Positions 52,501 through 61,233 of a stretch of DNA of 64,000 bases are shown here, one piece after another (position 1 is the stretch's first letter; each line of letters opens with the position of its first letter). Both the position numbers and the translations under genes were made by a program. Source of the stretch: Myxococcales bacterium (GTDB lineage Bacteria; Myxococcota_A; Polyangia; Polyangiales; Polyangiaceae). The notes under the pieces were generated by a model. The model worked only from the letters and a program-made list of their open reading frames with translations, had not been told where the DNA came from and ran no database searches. Where the stretch lies: assembly GCA_016703425.1 (NCBI GenBank), contig JADJCA010000012.1:248001-312000 (forward strand), written 5' to 3'.

Positions 52501-53983
52501 CCACGGCCTGCGGCTTCACCTTGTCGATGAGCCAGCCACCGTAGGACACCATGACCTTGCTCTCGGGGCCGCCGTCTTCGAAGAACTGGCCGTGGCAGGT
52601 CGCGCGGTCGCCGTCGCCGGTGGCGCGGCACTCGACCTCACGGCGGTAGGCTACCGAGACCTCGAGGAGTTGGTTCCACGAGTGGGTGAGATCCTCCAAG
52701 GTCCCGCGCTTGGTCCGGTTGCCTTTCGCGTCGACCTCGTCTTGGAAGGACTCGGGCGCCTCGCGGTTGAGCCAATAGCCGACGGTGCGGACAGCGCGAT
52801 CGCGAACGGGGATCGTGCAGGTGTTCGTGTGAACGTCGCAGCGAGAGCCGCCGTGGCCCTTGTGGCCCGTCACGGCGTTCTCGCAGGCGTCGGCGGTGCC
52901 GTTCTTGTCGGCGTCGGCGTCGCTCGCGCACTTCGCCGCTTGATGGCTCTTTTCCCACAGGTTGTGGATGTTCTTGAAGCGCTTGGTGAGCGGGTCGGTG
53001 TAGCCGTATTGCGGGTCGTAGCCTTGCCGCGGCGCCGAGCCGAAGGAGAGCTGCGCGGCGTCACCGTCGCCGCCCATGTTGCCCACCACGTCGCGCCATG
53101 CGAGCGAATCCTCGAAGGACTCGAAGTCCTCTTGCGGATCGATGCGCGCGAAGGACATGCGCACCACCGCCTCCTGCGCGTTGCAGTCGTAGCTCGACGA
53201 GCCCGTCATGAAGGCCACGAGCTGGCACTTTGGGATTTCGCCCCACGGGAACTTCACCATCTCTTGGGCCACGGTGAACTTGTTGGTCACGTCGAGGTAG
53301 CCCTTGTCGGCTTCCACGTGCGGTGCGTCGTCGGCCGTCGGGTCGGTGACCGCGTAGGCGACGGGGGTCGCCGGGCCGCCGAGGTGTTCGCTGAAGAATC
53401 GCGTCGGATCGTTGGGCCCATCGACGATGTTCGTGGACCAGTCGACGCGCATGAACTCGCGCTCGTAATACGGTCGGTCGCTCTGGTTCTCCTCGACGAC
53501 GTTGAGCTCTTCGCCCGTCGTGGCGTTGTACGCGCGCTTGATGTCGAAGTGCCCGAGGATCCGGTACGCCGCCACGATGGCGCCTGTGGGGGCTGCCGTC
53601 AGGTTCTTGTCGCCCACGGGGCGCGCTTCGGGCCCCGTCGCGTTTGTGCCGCGGTTGTCGGCGCCGGGCGCGATCTCGTAGGCCTTGCGAGCGATGAGGA
53701 GGTTCTCCGTGATCTCCCAGCGCACGCGGTCGAGGGCGCTGTACTCGCCGATGGTGTATTGCGACTGCCCCACGGTGGCGCCCACGTTGAACGCCTTCAT
53801 GCGGAACTGCGGATCGTCGGTGGGGTTCTTGAGATCGGCGCCGACAAAGAAGCTCTTGGCCAACGCGCCCGTCTGAACGCGGTTGATGGGATCACGCTCT
53901 TCGGCGCAGCCCGCCGCCATGGTGGCCACACTCGCCAAGATCGATAGGCACACGATTCCCGTTCGGGTCGATCGCAGTTTCAT
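49589..53983 (-). CDS. large Met-zincin-like metalloprotease lipoprotein
   Basis: The 1464-residue protein has a lipobox MAAGC. The zinc-binding HELGHSLGLRHNF is near residue 801, with a downstream Met-turn-like STMEYQIERF, which places it in the metzincin-type (DUF4953/EcxA-like) group. The N-terminal 700 residues include an all-beta region, a Ca-like stretch (DADADKNGTADACENA) and Cys-rich segments. The C-terminal region after the zinc site is also long. It is predicted to be an exported, lipid-anchored protease. Its 3' end lies 161 bases upstream of the riboswitch gene on the same strand; the promoter region is the 251-base gap before the cNMP gene. Confidence 0.82.
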   Translation of the reverse strand: MKLRSTRTGIVCLSILASVATMAAGCAEERDPINRVQTGALAKSFFVGADLKNPTDDPQFRMKAFNVGATVGQSQYTIGEYSALDRVRWEITENLLIARKAYEIAPGADNRGTNATGPEARPVGDKNLTAAPTGAIVAAYRILGHFDIKRAYNATTGEELNVVEENQSDRPYYEREFMRVDWSTNIVDGPNDPTRFFSEHLGGPATPVAYAVTDPTADDAPHVEADKGYLDVTNKFTVAQEMVKFPWGEIPKCQLVAFMTGSSSYDCNAQEAVVRMSFARIDPQEDFESFEDSLAWRDVVGNMGGDGDAAQLSFGSAPRQGYDPQYGYTDPLTKRFKNIHNLWEKSHQAAKCASDADADKNGTADACENAVTGHKGHGGSRCDVHTNTCTIPVRDRAVRTVGYWLNREAPESFQDEVDAKGNRTKRGTLEDLTHSWNQLLEVSVAYRREVECRATGDGDRATCHGQFFEDGGPESKVMVSYGGWLIDKVKPQAVDAGRDVLSACHNPVRVYDPKDLCGEPGTFARLGDQRKNFLVYWPFDSRAPYGGVAGVTPDPLTGEIRGASATIMGRSASYAAAQQRDIIQLALGDLNMEDLVKGVPAERYVEAVRSGGLAAPGLVRGLGKEEIAHRLSAVDHKRLQTVTGTAPSTETGLEHAVSELKRAAQTGPDLGKTMALLTQVDALSQKLKSSPYEANMLGGRWLTASLGASPSANLTDELVAAASPLRGMDPARVDAMRATWQASHGERGACFHEGMASGPGSVYLASLAGYFKNKYGSLDAKERGERIYDDLLREAIKGIGLHELGHSLGLRHNFASSWDAPNYNPQYWQLRTAEGSATALCDAPRGGDKDTCMGPRYSDPLTIDEQGVGAESRPSIDYFANTSTMEYQIERFGETVGLGTYDLHAMKTLYGRVLEAFDDRVVRPADQKAFAAKTMTQLSDRDFVIQPKEGKFTAHYTQTGRAMNVFDKARDCRPATDEEKAQGTWRVVHGQVCAPAPKDHYAFADYKSDIIPSVGAEGVKWHTFDGQGREHVRWPYRYGEQYGAGGYMHTSMGDAGADIYELVQNLSRRFELTYPWTYFRRQNREYSTLSIPQAISSQYFMKARAYHWQVSSTLARAQVLQLNDDDTYKPAVMAQPDLLAFLAGAVLKPEPGGYADADERRTGKMRIFDVAPEGQAASLTLGIDSARYIGEEFDNFKGGSWDYQKYVSRAGFEVEKALAMMQIVDPRPTLFSVSRENFLDERNVFISFRSDLPDGVDRIVGGVLAEDWEAVAPAVLDPKAPSVTPVDFTRKVDRAPSDRVIFPNIGYKQQLQMAIFAALFSRLGSDMTMVEKMRVWVDGDRAPTIPGARVIKFADPRTGFAYMANRFGDEPVGTRLIDKGIGSRMLARANDLVAQAYDVKRDAAGEPLLDATGKPELKLDGAGAPVVLKPTAELELRKYVGLLDAVRQIGRALGDGPLGGGQEN

Positions 53984-54234
53984 CGCCGCTCCTCCGTGGA
54001 TTTTCTAAGCGCCACCCCGAAGGGCGAGCGCGTACCGTTGCGCACGGGCGCGAGGGCCTCGCGTCGGTGCACAGCGAACGTAGGGCGCGCCGTACGGCAG
54101 CGCGCTCTCTCGTTGGATTGACTAACGCACGCTGCGTGCCAAGGGAGCCCTTCCGTTCGTTGCTCGCAATTTCGCGAGGGATCGGTCGGCTCCGTTAGCG
54201 AGTTGTCGACGCAGCCTGCGGCGTCGTTACGAAT

Positions 54235-55161
54235 TCACTGACCGTGGTGCGGGCCGCCGGGCACCTTTGGGGCGATTTCCGCGCGGACCCGGTCGTTGCG
54301 TTGCGCGCGCTCGATGACCTCGAGGCGCTTGTTGGTCTCCGCGCGGAAGGCGCCGAGCTCGCGGATGATGTTCTCGATGTTGACCTCGTTCTTGAGATTC
54401 ACGCGAAAGTCGGTCTCGGCCTGCGCCCGATCTTTTAGGGTCTGCCGATTCTGACTCATGACGATGAGCGGCCCCTGGAGCGCTACCAGCACCGCCAGGA
54501 AGAGGTTGTAGAACTGGAACGGGTAGGCGTCGAAGGGCGAGCCCAAAAGCCCCTGATTCATGAGGGCCCAGCTGCCCGTCAGGAACACCAAGAAGAGGAT
54601 GAACGCCCAGCTACCGTTGAGGGCCGCGACTTTGTCGGCGAGCCTTTGGCCCCAGGTGAGGTTGCCTTCGATCTCTTTGACGACGTCTTTGGCGGCCCGC
54701 TGACTCAAGAGCGCGTTGGTCTCGCGGAGGCGCTCTGCCATGTCGCTCAGGATGGCCAACGCGGCCGTGCGAGAGCGGCCGAGGTGCTCGCCGAGCTCGT
54801 CGCGCGTGAGCTCAAGGAGCACCGTATCGACGAGCGCCATGACGCTGGCGGAGCGCGGCTTGTCGTCGAAGAGCGAGAGCTCGCCGAAATATTCGCCGGT
54901 GCGAAGGTCCTTCAAGATGACCGGTGGCGCGTCGTCGCCATCGCCCGGCAAGAAGATCTGCACCGCCCCCGAGAGGACGATGTACATCGACGAGCCCTTG
55001 TCGCCTTTGCCGAAGACCGTCGCGGCCTTCGCGAAGGAGCGCTCGGTCATGCGCTTCGCGAGCGCCTCACGGTCCTCGTCGGTCAGCCCCTCGAAGAGGG
55101 GGATCTGGGCGAGGAGGTCGGAATGGCGCATCGGCACGAATCGTCGCAACAAGGGAAGCAT
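54235..55161 (-). CDS. cNMP-binding DUF1003 membrane protein
   Basis: The 308-residue protein has a cyclic-nucleotide-binding domain (about residues 20-140; LSGAVQIFLPG, GEYFGELSLFDDKPRSASVM) and then a DUF1003 domain with two transmembrane helices (FILFLVFLTGSWALMNQG, NLFLAVLVALQGPLIVMSQN). A charged coiled tail has RVNLKNEVNIENIIRELGAF. The combination is a known architecture whose function is undefined. The start is uncertain: ATG 55161, ATG 55131 or GTG 55173. It is divergent from the MFS gene. Confidence 0.85.
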   Translation of the reverse strand: MLPLLRRFVPMRHSDLLAQIPLFEGLTDEDREALAKRMTERSFAKAATVFGKGDKGSSMYIVLSGAVQIFLPGDGDDAPPVILKDLRTGEYFGELSLFDDKPRSASVMALVDTVLLELTRDELGEHLGRSRTAALAILSDMAERLRETNALLSQRAAKDVVKEIEGNLTWGQRLADKVAALNGSWAFILFLVFLTGSWALMNQGLLGSPFDAYPFQFYNLFLAVLVALQGPLIVMSQNRQTLKDRAQAETDFRVNLKNEVNIENIIRELGAFRAETNKRLEVIERAQRNDRVRAEIAPKVPGGPHHGQ

Positions 55162-55301
55162 CCTGGCAACCACGACGGTGACCCGCGATCGGCCGACCGG
55201 AAAATCGCGGGCGCTGAGTCTTGCCTCTTGTCATCCGCACGGGCTGGCTCAGGCGCAGGGAGTGATTTCACTCTTCGGCGGGTCGTGCGAAGGTTCGCCC
55301 C

Positions 55302-56681
55302 ATGCCGAGCTGGGCGAACAACATCCTCGCCATTGGTCTGCTCCTCTTGGTCATCGTCGTCGTCGTGAGGCGGCTGCCCAAGGTCGAGATCGAGCACACT
55401 CCGGCGCTGCTCGGGCGGCGCCGCCTCAACTGGCTCGTGGTCGGCCTGACCTACGCGTTCCTCTACATGGGGCGCTACAACCTGACGGTGGCGTCGAAGG
55501 CCGGCGTCCTACCGACGGCGGACTTCAGCAAGGTCTTCGCCGTCGGCACGGTCGTCTACGGGGTCTCGTTCCTCCTCAACGGCCCCTTGACCGACCGCTT
55601 CGGCGGCCGCGCCACGATCATCGTGTCGGCCTTTGGTTCGGCGGCGGCCAACGTCGGTATCGGCGTGGTGCTCGGCATGGGGCTCTCGCCGGGGTCGCTG
55701 CTCACGGCGTTGACGCTCCTCTACGCCACCAACATGTACTTTCAGAGCTTCGGAGCTGCCTCCATCGTGAAGGTCAACGCGGCGTGGTTTCACGTGCGCG
55801 AGCGCGGCACCTTCGGGGGCATCTTCGGCATCCTGATCTCGCTCGGCGTCTACTTCGCGTTCGACTGGAACAGCGCCCTCGTGAAGGTCCTCCCCCCGGC
55901 GTGGATCTTCTTTGTGCCGGCCATCATCCTCGTCGCGTTCGGCGTGGCGGACACCTTGATCGTGCGGGACTCGCCGGCGGGCGCGGGCCTCGAAGACTTC
56001 GACACCGGCGACGCGTCCAGCGGCGACAACGGCCCGCGCCTATCGTCCATCGAGGTGGGCAAGCGGATGCTCCGAAACCCGATCATCCTGACGATCACGT
56101 TCATCGAGTTCTGCAGCGGATATTTGCGCAACGCGCTCATGCAGTACTACCCGATCTTCGCGGCGCGTACCGGAGCCGGCACGACCTTCGTGACGCAGAA
56201 CTGGGGCCTCATGCTCTGCGTCGCAGGGATCTTGGGCGGCGTCTTCGCGGGCACCATCTCGGACCATCTCTTCCAGTCGCGCCGCGGTCCCGTTTCGGCG
56301 GTGCTCTACGGCTTCATGTTCGTCGGCAGCCTCCTCATGGTGCCGCTCTTGGGCAGCTCGATGCTCGGCTGGCTCGTGGTCTTCATGTCGATGAGCATCA
56401 TCGGCGTTCACGGCATGCTCTCGGGCACCGCCAGCGCGGACTTCGGCGGCAAGAAGAACGCCGGCGTGGCCGTCGGCATCATCGACGGATTCGTCTACTT
56501 GGGCACGGGCCTGCAGGCCGTGCTCCTCGGCAAGGTGCTCCCGCAGGACAAGGTCTCCGAGAAGATCCTCGCCAACTGGAGCAACTGGCCGCTCGTGCTC
56601 ATCCTGCCCGCGCTCATTGGCTTCGTGCTCGCGCTGCGCATCTGGAAGGCCAAGCCGCAGGGGCGGGCCGCGAGCCACTGA
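55302..56681 (+). CDS. MFS transporter of the organophosphate:phosphate antiporter type
   Basis: The 459-residue protein has about 12 transmembrane helices and the OPA (GlpT/UhpT) signature features: YMGRYNLTVASK near the N-terminus, then GPLTDRFGGR in the loop after helix 2, a central charged linker, and KKNAGVAVGIIDGFVYLGTG near the end. OPA proteins exchange sugar phosphates or glycerol-3-phosphate for phosphate, but this group also includes members of unknown substrate, so the cargo is not assigned. An additional N-terminal hydrophobic helix precedes the usual first segment. It ends at a large hairpin. Confidence 0.88.
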   Translation: MPSWANNILAIGLLLLVIVVVVRRLPKVEIEHTPALLGRRRLNWLVVGLTYAFLYMGRYNLTVASKAGVLPTADFSKVFAVGTVVYGVSFLLNGPLTDRFGGRATIIVSAFGSAAANVGIGVVLGMGLSPGSLLTALTLLYATNMYFQSFGAASIVKVNAAWFHVRERGTFGGIFGILISLGVYFAFDWNSALVKVLPPAWIFFVPAIILVAFGVADTLIVRDSPAGAGLEDFDTGDASSGDNGPRLSSIEVGKRMLRNPIILTITFIEFCSGYLRNALMQYYPIFAARTGAGTTFVTQNWGLMLCVAGILGGVFAGTISDHLFQSRRGPVSAVLYGFMFVGSLLMVPLLGSSMLGWLVVFMSMSIIGVHGMLSGTASADFGGKKNAGVAVGIIDGFVYLGTGLQAVLLGKVLPQDKVSEKILANWSNWPLVLILPALIGFVLALRIWKAKPQGRAASH

Positions 56682-56694
56682 GCCCCTGCGGACG

Positions 56695-56724
56695 GCGTGC
56701 GGCGAACTCCAGTTCGCCGCACGC
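56695..56724. terminator. perfect 14-bp hairpin between convergent genes
   Basis: GCGTGCGGCGAACT and AGTTCGCCGCACGC form a perfect 14-base-pair stem with a two-base loop, lying between the MFS gene and the convergent protease gene. There is no U-tract, so it may act in both directions through its strong stem or be a protein-binding or repeat element. Confidence 0.45.
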
Positions 56725-56737
56725 GCTCCGCGATCCT

Positions 56738-57811
56738 TCAGCGGTGCCCACCGAAGACCCGGCGGTCGCCGCGGCCGCAGTGCTCGGCCCACTCAGGGAG
56801 TTCGTAATGGCCCGACTTGGCCGCTTTTTCTGCGCCTTCGCGCAGGAAAGCCTGATGCACGTCGAGGCGTTGCACACCAGAGTTCGGCGAGGGTTTGCCG
56901 TCGGGCCCGATGAAGTTCCACGAGGCGACGCCGAGGACGGTCGGTCTGTGGGGCTTTGTGAAGGTTCGCTGATCGAACATTTTGGCGTTCGAGTCTCCCG
57001 ACACGCCTGCCGGCCCGCCGACGAGGAACTGTTCAACCGGCAACTGGTAGACGTGCGTCGTCGGGACTTCGTGGTCCACGACGGTGCACAAGCTCGGCCC
57101 GTTCGACGCACAAAGGAACGGCACGTGCTCGGCCAAGCGGCGCAGCAAGTCGCCGCGGTCGACGGTCGTGTTGCCGGTCCAGTCGCCGTTGGCGTCAAGC
57201 TCGAAGGTTTGGTCGATTCCGCCGCGGCCGACGATGGCAACCTCCGACACGGGCCGTCGTGCGAGATCGCGCGCGACATCGACTTCTGCCGGTCGCGCCT
57301 CGCGGTGGGGGACGTTGGACTGCAACACCAAGAGCGCGACGTCGGCTGCGCAGTAGCTCGCCGCGGAGGGCACGAGAACTTCCGCGACGTCATACCACTT
57401 GGGTGTCCCTACGTAGACCGACGGGCTCGTGGTGATGCGCGTGCCTCCCGGTGCCAGCACGTTCGTGTTGAAGGTGGCGTCGCAGGGATTCGTGGCGGCG
57501 TTCGGGCCATAGTCGGCGCCGGCTACGCAGTGGCGCGCCGTGAGCACGAGGTTCGGCGCGATGAGCGTTCCGGAGCACTTCGCCGTGCCCGAGCGACAGG
57601 TTCCAACGGGCCCTTTGGCGGGATCCGTGTTGAGCGCGCCTTGGCAAACGCCCACGGCGAACGCGTGAGAGGTGTCTTCGGGAGCGCCCATGAGCGGTGA
57701 TGAGAGATCCTCGAGCGCGTCGTTTTGAGCCTCGGAGGAGCAGCCGACGCTCGGGAGCGCCGCGAGGGCCATGGGGACGACACGCGAGAGGAGAAAGAAG
57801 CGGATGTTCAT
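56738..57811 (-). CDS. trypsin-like serine protease lipoprotein with atypical active-site loop
   Basis: The 357-residue protein has a lipobox SVGC, His94 in LTARHC and Asp157 in CAADVALLVL, in an S1-family fold. In place of the usual GDSGGP the candidate nucleophile loop is SGDSNAKMF (Ser274), with the oxyanion-hole Gly-Gly changed to Asn-Ala. The enzyme may be active with altered geometry, or be a pseudo-protease; activity is unproven. Start ATG 57811 is used because it begins the signal peptide. It converges on the MFS gene. Confidence 0.8.
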   Translation of the reverse strand: MNIRFFLLSRVVPMALAALPSVGCSSEAQNDALEDLSSPLMGAPEDTSHAFAVGVCQGALNTDPAKGPVGTCRSGTAKCSGTLIAPNLVLTARHCVAGADYGPNAATNPCDATFNTNVLAPGGTRITTSPSVYVGTPKWYDVAEVLVPSAASYCAADVALLVLQSNVPHREARPAEVDVARDLARRPVSEVAIVGRGGIDQTFELDANGDWTGNTTVDRGDLLRRLAEHVPFLCASNGPSLCTVVDHEVPTTHVYQLPVEQFLVGGPAGVSGDSNAKMFDQRTFTKPHRPTVLGVASWNFIGPDGKPSPNSGVQRLDVHQAFLREGAEKAAKSGHYELPEWAEHCGRGDRRVFGGHR

Positions 57812-58055
57812 GGCGGCCGCGCAAAGCACGCCACGTGCCGCGAAGGGCGCACCTCGGTGGCAGTCGATGAATCAACTCGGCGCGCTCGTGGGGCAGCGCG
57901 GCCCACGACGTTATGCACCCCTGGTCGGCGCGTCCCAGACGCATGGCGTCGACACGACTGTGGCGCGGAGGCCAGCGCTAGAAGCGCCACCGGTGAATGC
58001 CCTCGAAACCCGTGCCCGTGGCGATGAGTGAGAGCGGTGCGATGGCGAAGTTGCG

Positions 58056-60140
58056 TTACAGAAACGTCGCGTAGCCGCCGCTCAAGGCGATACCGATGGT
58101 CGGGGCCCACTTGCTCGAGAGCGACGGTTGCGCCGCCTGGGGATCGGCCATGCCCACGTAGATGCGGACCTCCGGTGACGCCGCGTAGAGCGGATAGGCG
58201 CCGCGGCCGCGCGAGAGCGCGACGCTAAGAGCCTCGATCTCGAAGCCCCAAAAAACGGGCGTCTTCAGCAAGAGCTCGTGCGTGCGTATGCCGCTAAGCA
58301 AGACGACGTGGCCGGCGCCGTGACCGCGCGCCAGATCGAGGGGCAACTTGTAGGAGGTGAGAAGCTCGTAGACGATGGGCCATCGAAGCTCCTGATCGAG
58401 CATCGTGACGTGCGGGTTGCCGCCCGCTTGGAGGGCGCTGTCGTAGTGGAGCGAGTCGGAGATGCCTGCGTTCAGCTCGACGACGGCGCGGTTGAGTCGG
58501 CCCGGGAGGTACGTGCCCCAGCGGTACGAGAGGCCCGCCGCGACGCCGATGGAGGGCGCGAAGAACTCCACCGGCGCGCCCGACGGAACGATGACGCGTG
58601 CGTTGGTGTTGGCCAGCAGTTGCACAGCCCACCCGAGATCTTCTTTCGACTCACCCTGCAGCGTGGCCGCGTTCGCCGTGGGCTTCGGCCACTCGGCGAG
58701 CAAGGGCCGGAGGAGGCTCGTGCCCACGGTACCGGTACGGAGCGTACGCCCTGGGCCGCACGTCGCAACGTCGTCGTTCCCGTCCACCGGTGCGTGCGGT
58801 GCCGGCGCGGCCGACGGGGGCGGCTCGCCGCACGCGTCAATGGCGCCGACGAGGACGCTCTTGTCGAAGAAGGGCGAGGGGGCCTTCTTGCCCACCTCGA
58901 CGACCGGCGTCGGCTGCGTCGAGCGCAGCAGCACGGTCGCGTCGGCGGCGGCGGCGACGAGCCGTACCGTTCGCGCGGCGCTCGCCCTTAGCTTGCCGCG
59001 CGACTCGTGAGCCACGGTCCACCACGGCGTCGGTTCGATCAGCTGACCGAGGCCGAGCTGCTCTCGTTCGCCCAGCGTCGCCACGAACGCCTTGACGGTC
59101 TCGGGCTCCAACGCGAGCGCCAGCTGAAACTGCGCCTTCGACATCGCGCGCGACGCGTGCAGTCGATCAGACGCGTCCCGTGAGAGGCCGAGGTACCCAT
59201 CGCCGGTGGTGAGCCAGCAAGGGGGCAAGCCCAAGAGCTCGGGCTCGCCCAGTGACGTTGCGTCGCAAGGCTCGCGGTTGAGTGCCCGTTCGACCTGCAG
59301 GCCGCGCGCGTTGTAGAAATCGTGGCGCCGCCGCTGCCGCTCGTTGCCGATGTTCCAGCCGGCCTCGATGAGGTGACCCGCAGCGAACGCGTCTTCGAAG
59401 AAGTGGAGCGCGAAGGCGTGCTCGAGCAGCGCCTCCGTCGGCTGGCCTCGCGACGCGAGCTCAAGTGAGCGAATGTGGTGCGCGAGAAATTGTTCGAGCG
59501 CGTTGTCGAGGTTCGCCGCGCCGGCTGAGCGGACGACGTCCTCGAAGCGGCGCGAGGCGTCGACGAAGTGGGCTCGCGTGGCCTGCGCGCGAAGCTCGTA
59601 GCCCGGGTCGACGAAGTAGAACGCCACGTCGAGCGCGTGCACGAACGACATGCGCTCGAGCGACGTGTTGGGCAGTTGGTCGAGGGCTTCCTGAAAACGT
59701 CCCCACTCGTAGGCGGCTGCCGAGGTGATCTCGATGCCCTTCGAACTTGTCAGGACGGCGCGGAGCTCCCGCGTGCTGTCGGCGTGATCGCCGGCGAGCG
59801 CCGGGAGCGCCGCGTAGGGCACGCAGTCGACGCTGCGCCTTACACGGATCATCTTCGTCGTCAGGGGGACGTCGCGAGCGACGCGATCGAAAGGCACGTC
59901 GACGGAGTCACAAAGGGCCATGCCTTCGCTGCGGGCCGACGCCACGGCGCGGCGTACGATGGCGCGAAGCTCGGGCGGCAACTCCGCGAGGCCTTCGTGA
60001 GCGATGACCGCGTGCTCGGGAAAGTACCAAGCCGCCGCCGTGCCGGGCGCCGTCGAGAGAGCGGCGGCGAGGATGGCCGCGACGCGGGCCCCGCAGCGAG
60101 GGAGTGCGCTTGCTTGCAACGCTTGCAACGCAGCCAACAT
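58056..60140 (-). CDS. zinc-dependent phospholipase C-like protein with barrel-like C-terminus
   Basis: The 694-residue protein has a signal peptide and then AAAWYFPEHAVIAHEGL. A mature N-terminal Trp followed by His/Asp motifs, together with LHFFEDAFAAGHLIEAGWN near residue 240, fits the zinc-dependent phospholipase C/S1-P1 nuclease fold, in which the N-terminal Trp and clustered His/Asp ligate three Zn. The C-terminal 250 residues have alternating aromatic/Gly strands (GLSYRWGTYLPG, ALSVALSRGRGAYPLYAA, GIALSGGYATFL) resembling an outer-membrane barrel or beta domain. The catalytic function is inferred. Upstream of it lies the palindrome at 60249. Confidence 0.65.
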   Translation of the reverse strand: MLAALQALQASALPRCGARVAAILAAALSTAPGTAAAWYFPEHAVIAHEGLAELPPELRAIVRRAVASARSEGMALCDSVDVPFDRVARDVPLTTKMIRVRRSVDCVPYAALPALAGDHADSTRELRAVLTSSKGIEITSAAAYEWGRFQEALDQLPNTSLERMSFVHALDVAFYFVDPGYELRAQATRAHFVDASRRFEDVVRSAGAANLDNALEQFLAHHIRSLELASRGQPTEALLEHAFALHFFEDAFAAGHLIEAGWNIGNERQRRRHDFYNARGLQVERALNREPCDATSLGEPELLGLPPCWLTTGDGYLGLSRDASDRLHASRAMSKAQFQLALALEPETVKAFVATLGEREQLGLGQLIEPTPWWTVAHESRGKLRASAARTVRLVAAAADATVLLRSTQPTPVVEVGKKAPSPFFDKSVLVGAIDACGEPPPSAAPAPHAPVDGNDDVATCGPGRTLRTGTVGTSLLRPLLAEWPKPTANAATLQGESKEDLGWAVQLLANTNARVIVPSGAPVEFFAPSIGVAAGLSYRWGTYLPGRLNRAVVELNAGISDSLHYDSALQAGGNPHVTMLDQELRWPIVYELLTSYKLPLDLARGHGAGHVVLLSGIRTHELLLKTPVFWGFEIEALSVALSRGRGAYPLYAASPEVRIYVGMADPQAAQPSLSSKWAPTIGIALSGGYATFL

Positions 60141-60248
60141 ACATGCCGACGAGCTTCCGCGGTCCGATCGTCGGAGTGGCCTGGATCGCGCCTACCTCGC
60201 GGCGTCTCCTACGGAATCCACGGTCACCCGCCCGACCGGGGCCATTTG

Positions 60249-60266
60249 GGCTGTAAAGTTACAGCC
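60249..60266. promoter_or_regulatory. palindromic operator-like site
   Basis: GGCTGTAA-AG-TTACAGCC is a perfect inverted repeat with eight-base arms and a two-base spacer, in the 177-base gap between the divergent phospholipase-like and acetyltransferase genes. The symmetry and position suggest a dimeric regulator site. The T/A-rich centre also overlaps where a -10 element could lie. Confidence 0.4.
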
Positions 60267-60317
60267 AATACGCTTCTGCTGAGGGCACGCCCGATGCTAC
60301 GGAGGGGGCAGCCCTCG

Positions 60318-61064
60318 ATGTCCCACAATCGGCGATCCTCCCCGCCTGCCGCAGTCGCTCCGTCCGCAAACCACCCTTTTACGTCGCGCTTCTCGCCGGA
60401 GCTCGCCCGCATCTTGCGCCGCGGGCGTGACCTGCTTGAGGGGCCCGGCGTCGTCGCCCACGACTTCGTCCTTCTTGAGGGCCAAGGCTCTCGGGTGCCG
60501 CGGCCCGATCCCGGCACGCAGGTCGTCGAGCACGACAACCCAGCGGCCGTGGGGCGCGTCTACGCGCGAGCGGAGCGGCAGGCCAACGACGCGCGCAGTG
60601 CCGTTCGCCTCCGCCGCGGCTTCCGCTTCTTCGAGCTCTCGGACCTCTCGGGCACGGCCGGCTACGGATGGTTTGGCGCCGGGGAAGAGCGCTACTTCGA
60701 CGAGCTCGCCCTGCGCTACGCGTTGCCCAAGGACGCGCTCTGGGTCCGCGACGTGTTCGTGGCTCCCTCACGACGCGGTCGTGGCTACTTCGGCGCTCTC
60801 CTCGCGCACGTCATTCGCGCCATTCCCGAACGGCCACGTCTCTGGTCCGACGTCGACTGGGACAACGTGCCGTCGCTGCGCGCGCACGTGAACGTCGGCT
60901 TCGAGCTTCGCGCTCGCCTCATGGGCGTGACGGTGCGCGATCGGCTCGTCTTTCGAGTTAAACACCAGCCGAATGTCCTCCCCGCCACCGGCTTTCGCGC
61001 GGAGCGCCGCGTCGTGTGCCTAACGACGAGCGAGCTGCCGCTTCATCGCGATCTCATCGCGTAG
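60318..61064 (+). CDS. GNAT-family acetyltransferase
   Basis: The 248-residue protein has a GNAT fold in its second half: WVRDVFVAPSRRGRGYFGAL (the acetyl-CoA-binding RxxGxG-type loop), then LWSDVDWDNVPSLRAHVNVG and a terminal strand. The first half is a variable N-terminal domain. GNAT enzymes transfer an acyl group from CoA to an amine; the substrate is unknown. ATG 60318 is preferred for its GGAGGGGG ribosome site nine to ten bases upstream; ATG 60294 is the alternative. Confidence 0.85.
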   Translation: MSHNRRSSPPAAVAPSANHPFTSRFSPELARILRRGRDLLEGPGVVAHDFVLLEGQGSRVPRPDPGTQVVEHDNPAAVGRVYARAERQANDARSAVRLRRGFRFFELSDLSGTAGYGWFGAGEERYFDELALRYALPKDALWVRDVFVAPSRRGRGYFGALLAHVIRAIPERPRLWSDVDWDNVPSLRAHVNVGFELRARLMGVTVRDRLVFRVKHQPNVLPATGFRAERRVVCLTTSELPLHRDLIA

Positions 61065-61233
61065 GGTCCGCGGGCACGGGCACGTTTACCGGTGCTCATG
61101 GTCGGAGCGAACGCGCGCTGGCTGAGGGCCTACCGCTGTGACCGTGCACCAGGAGTGGAACGACGCCCGATCCCGCGTCGTTGTAAGGGGCGTGTAAGGT
61201 GCCCCCAGCTCGGCCCGCGCTAGGGTCCGGCCC

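Noticed and set aside
51506..53947. 813-residue plus-strand open frame
   Set aside because: It is antisense to the Met-zincin gene, which has a lipobox and a zinc motif; the plus frame has neither.
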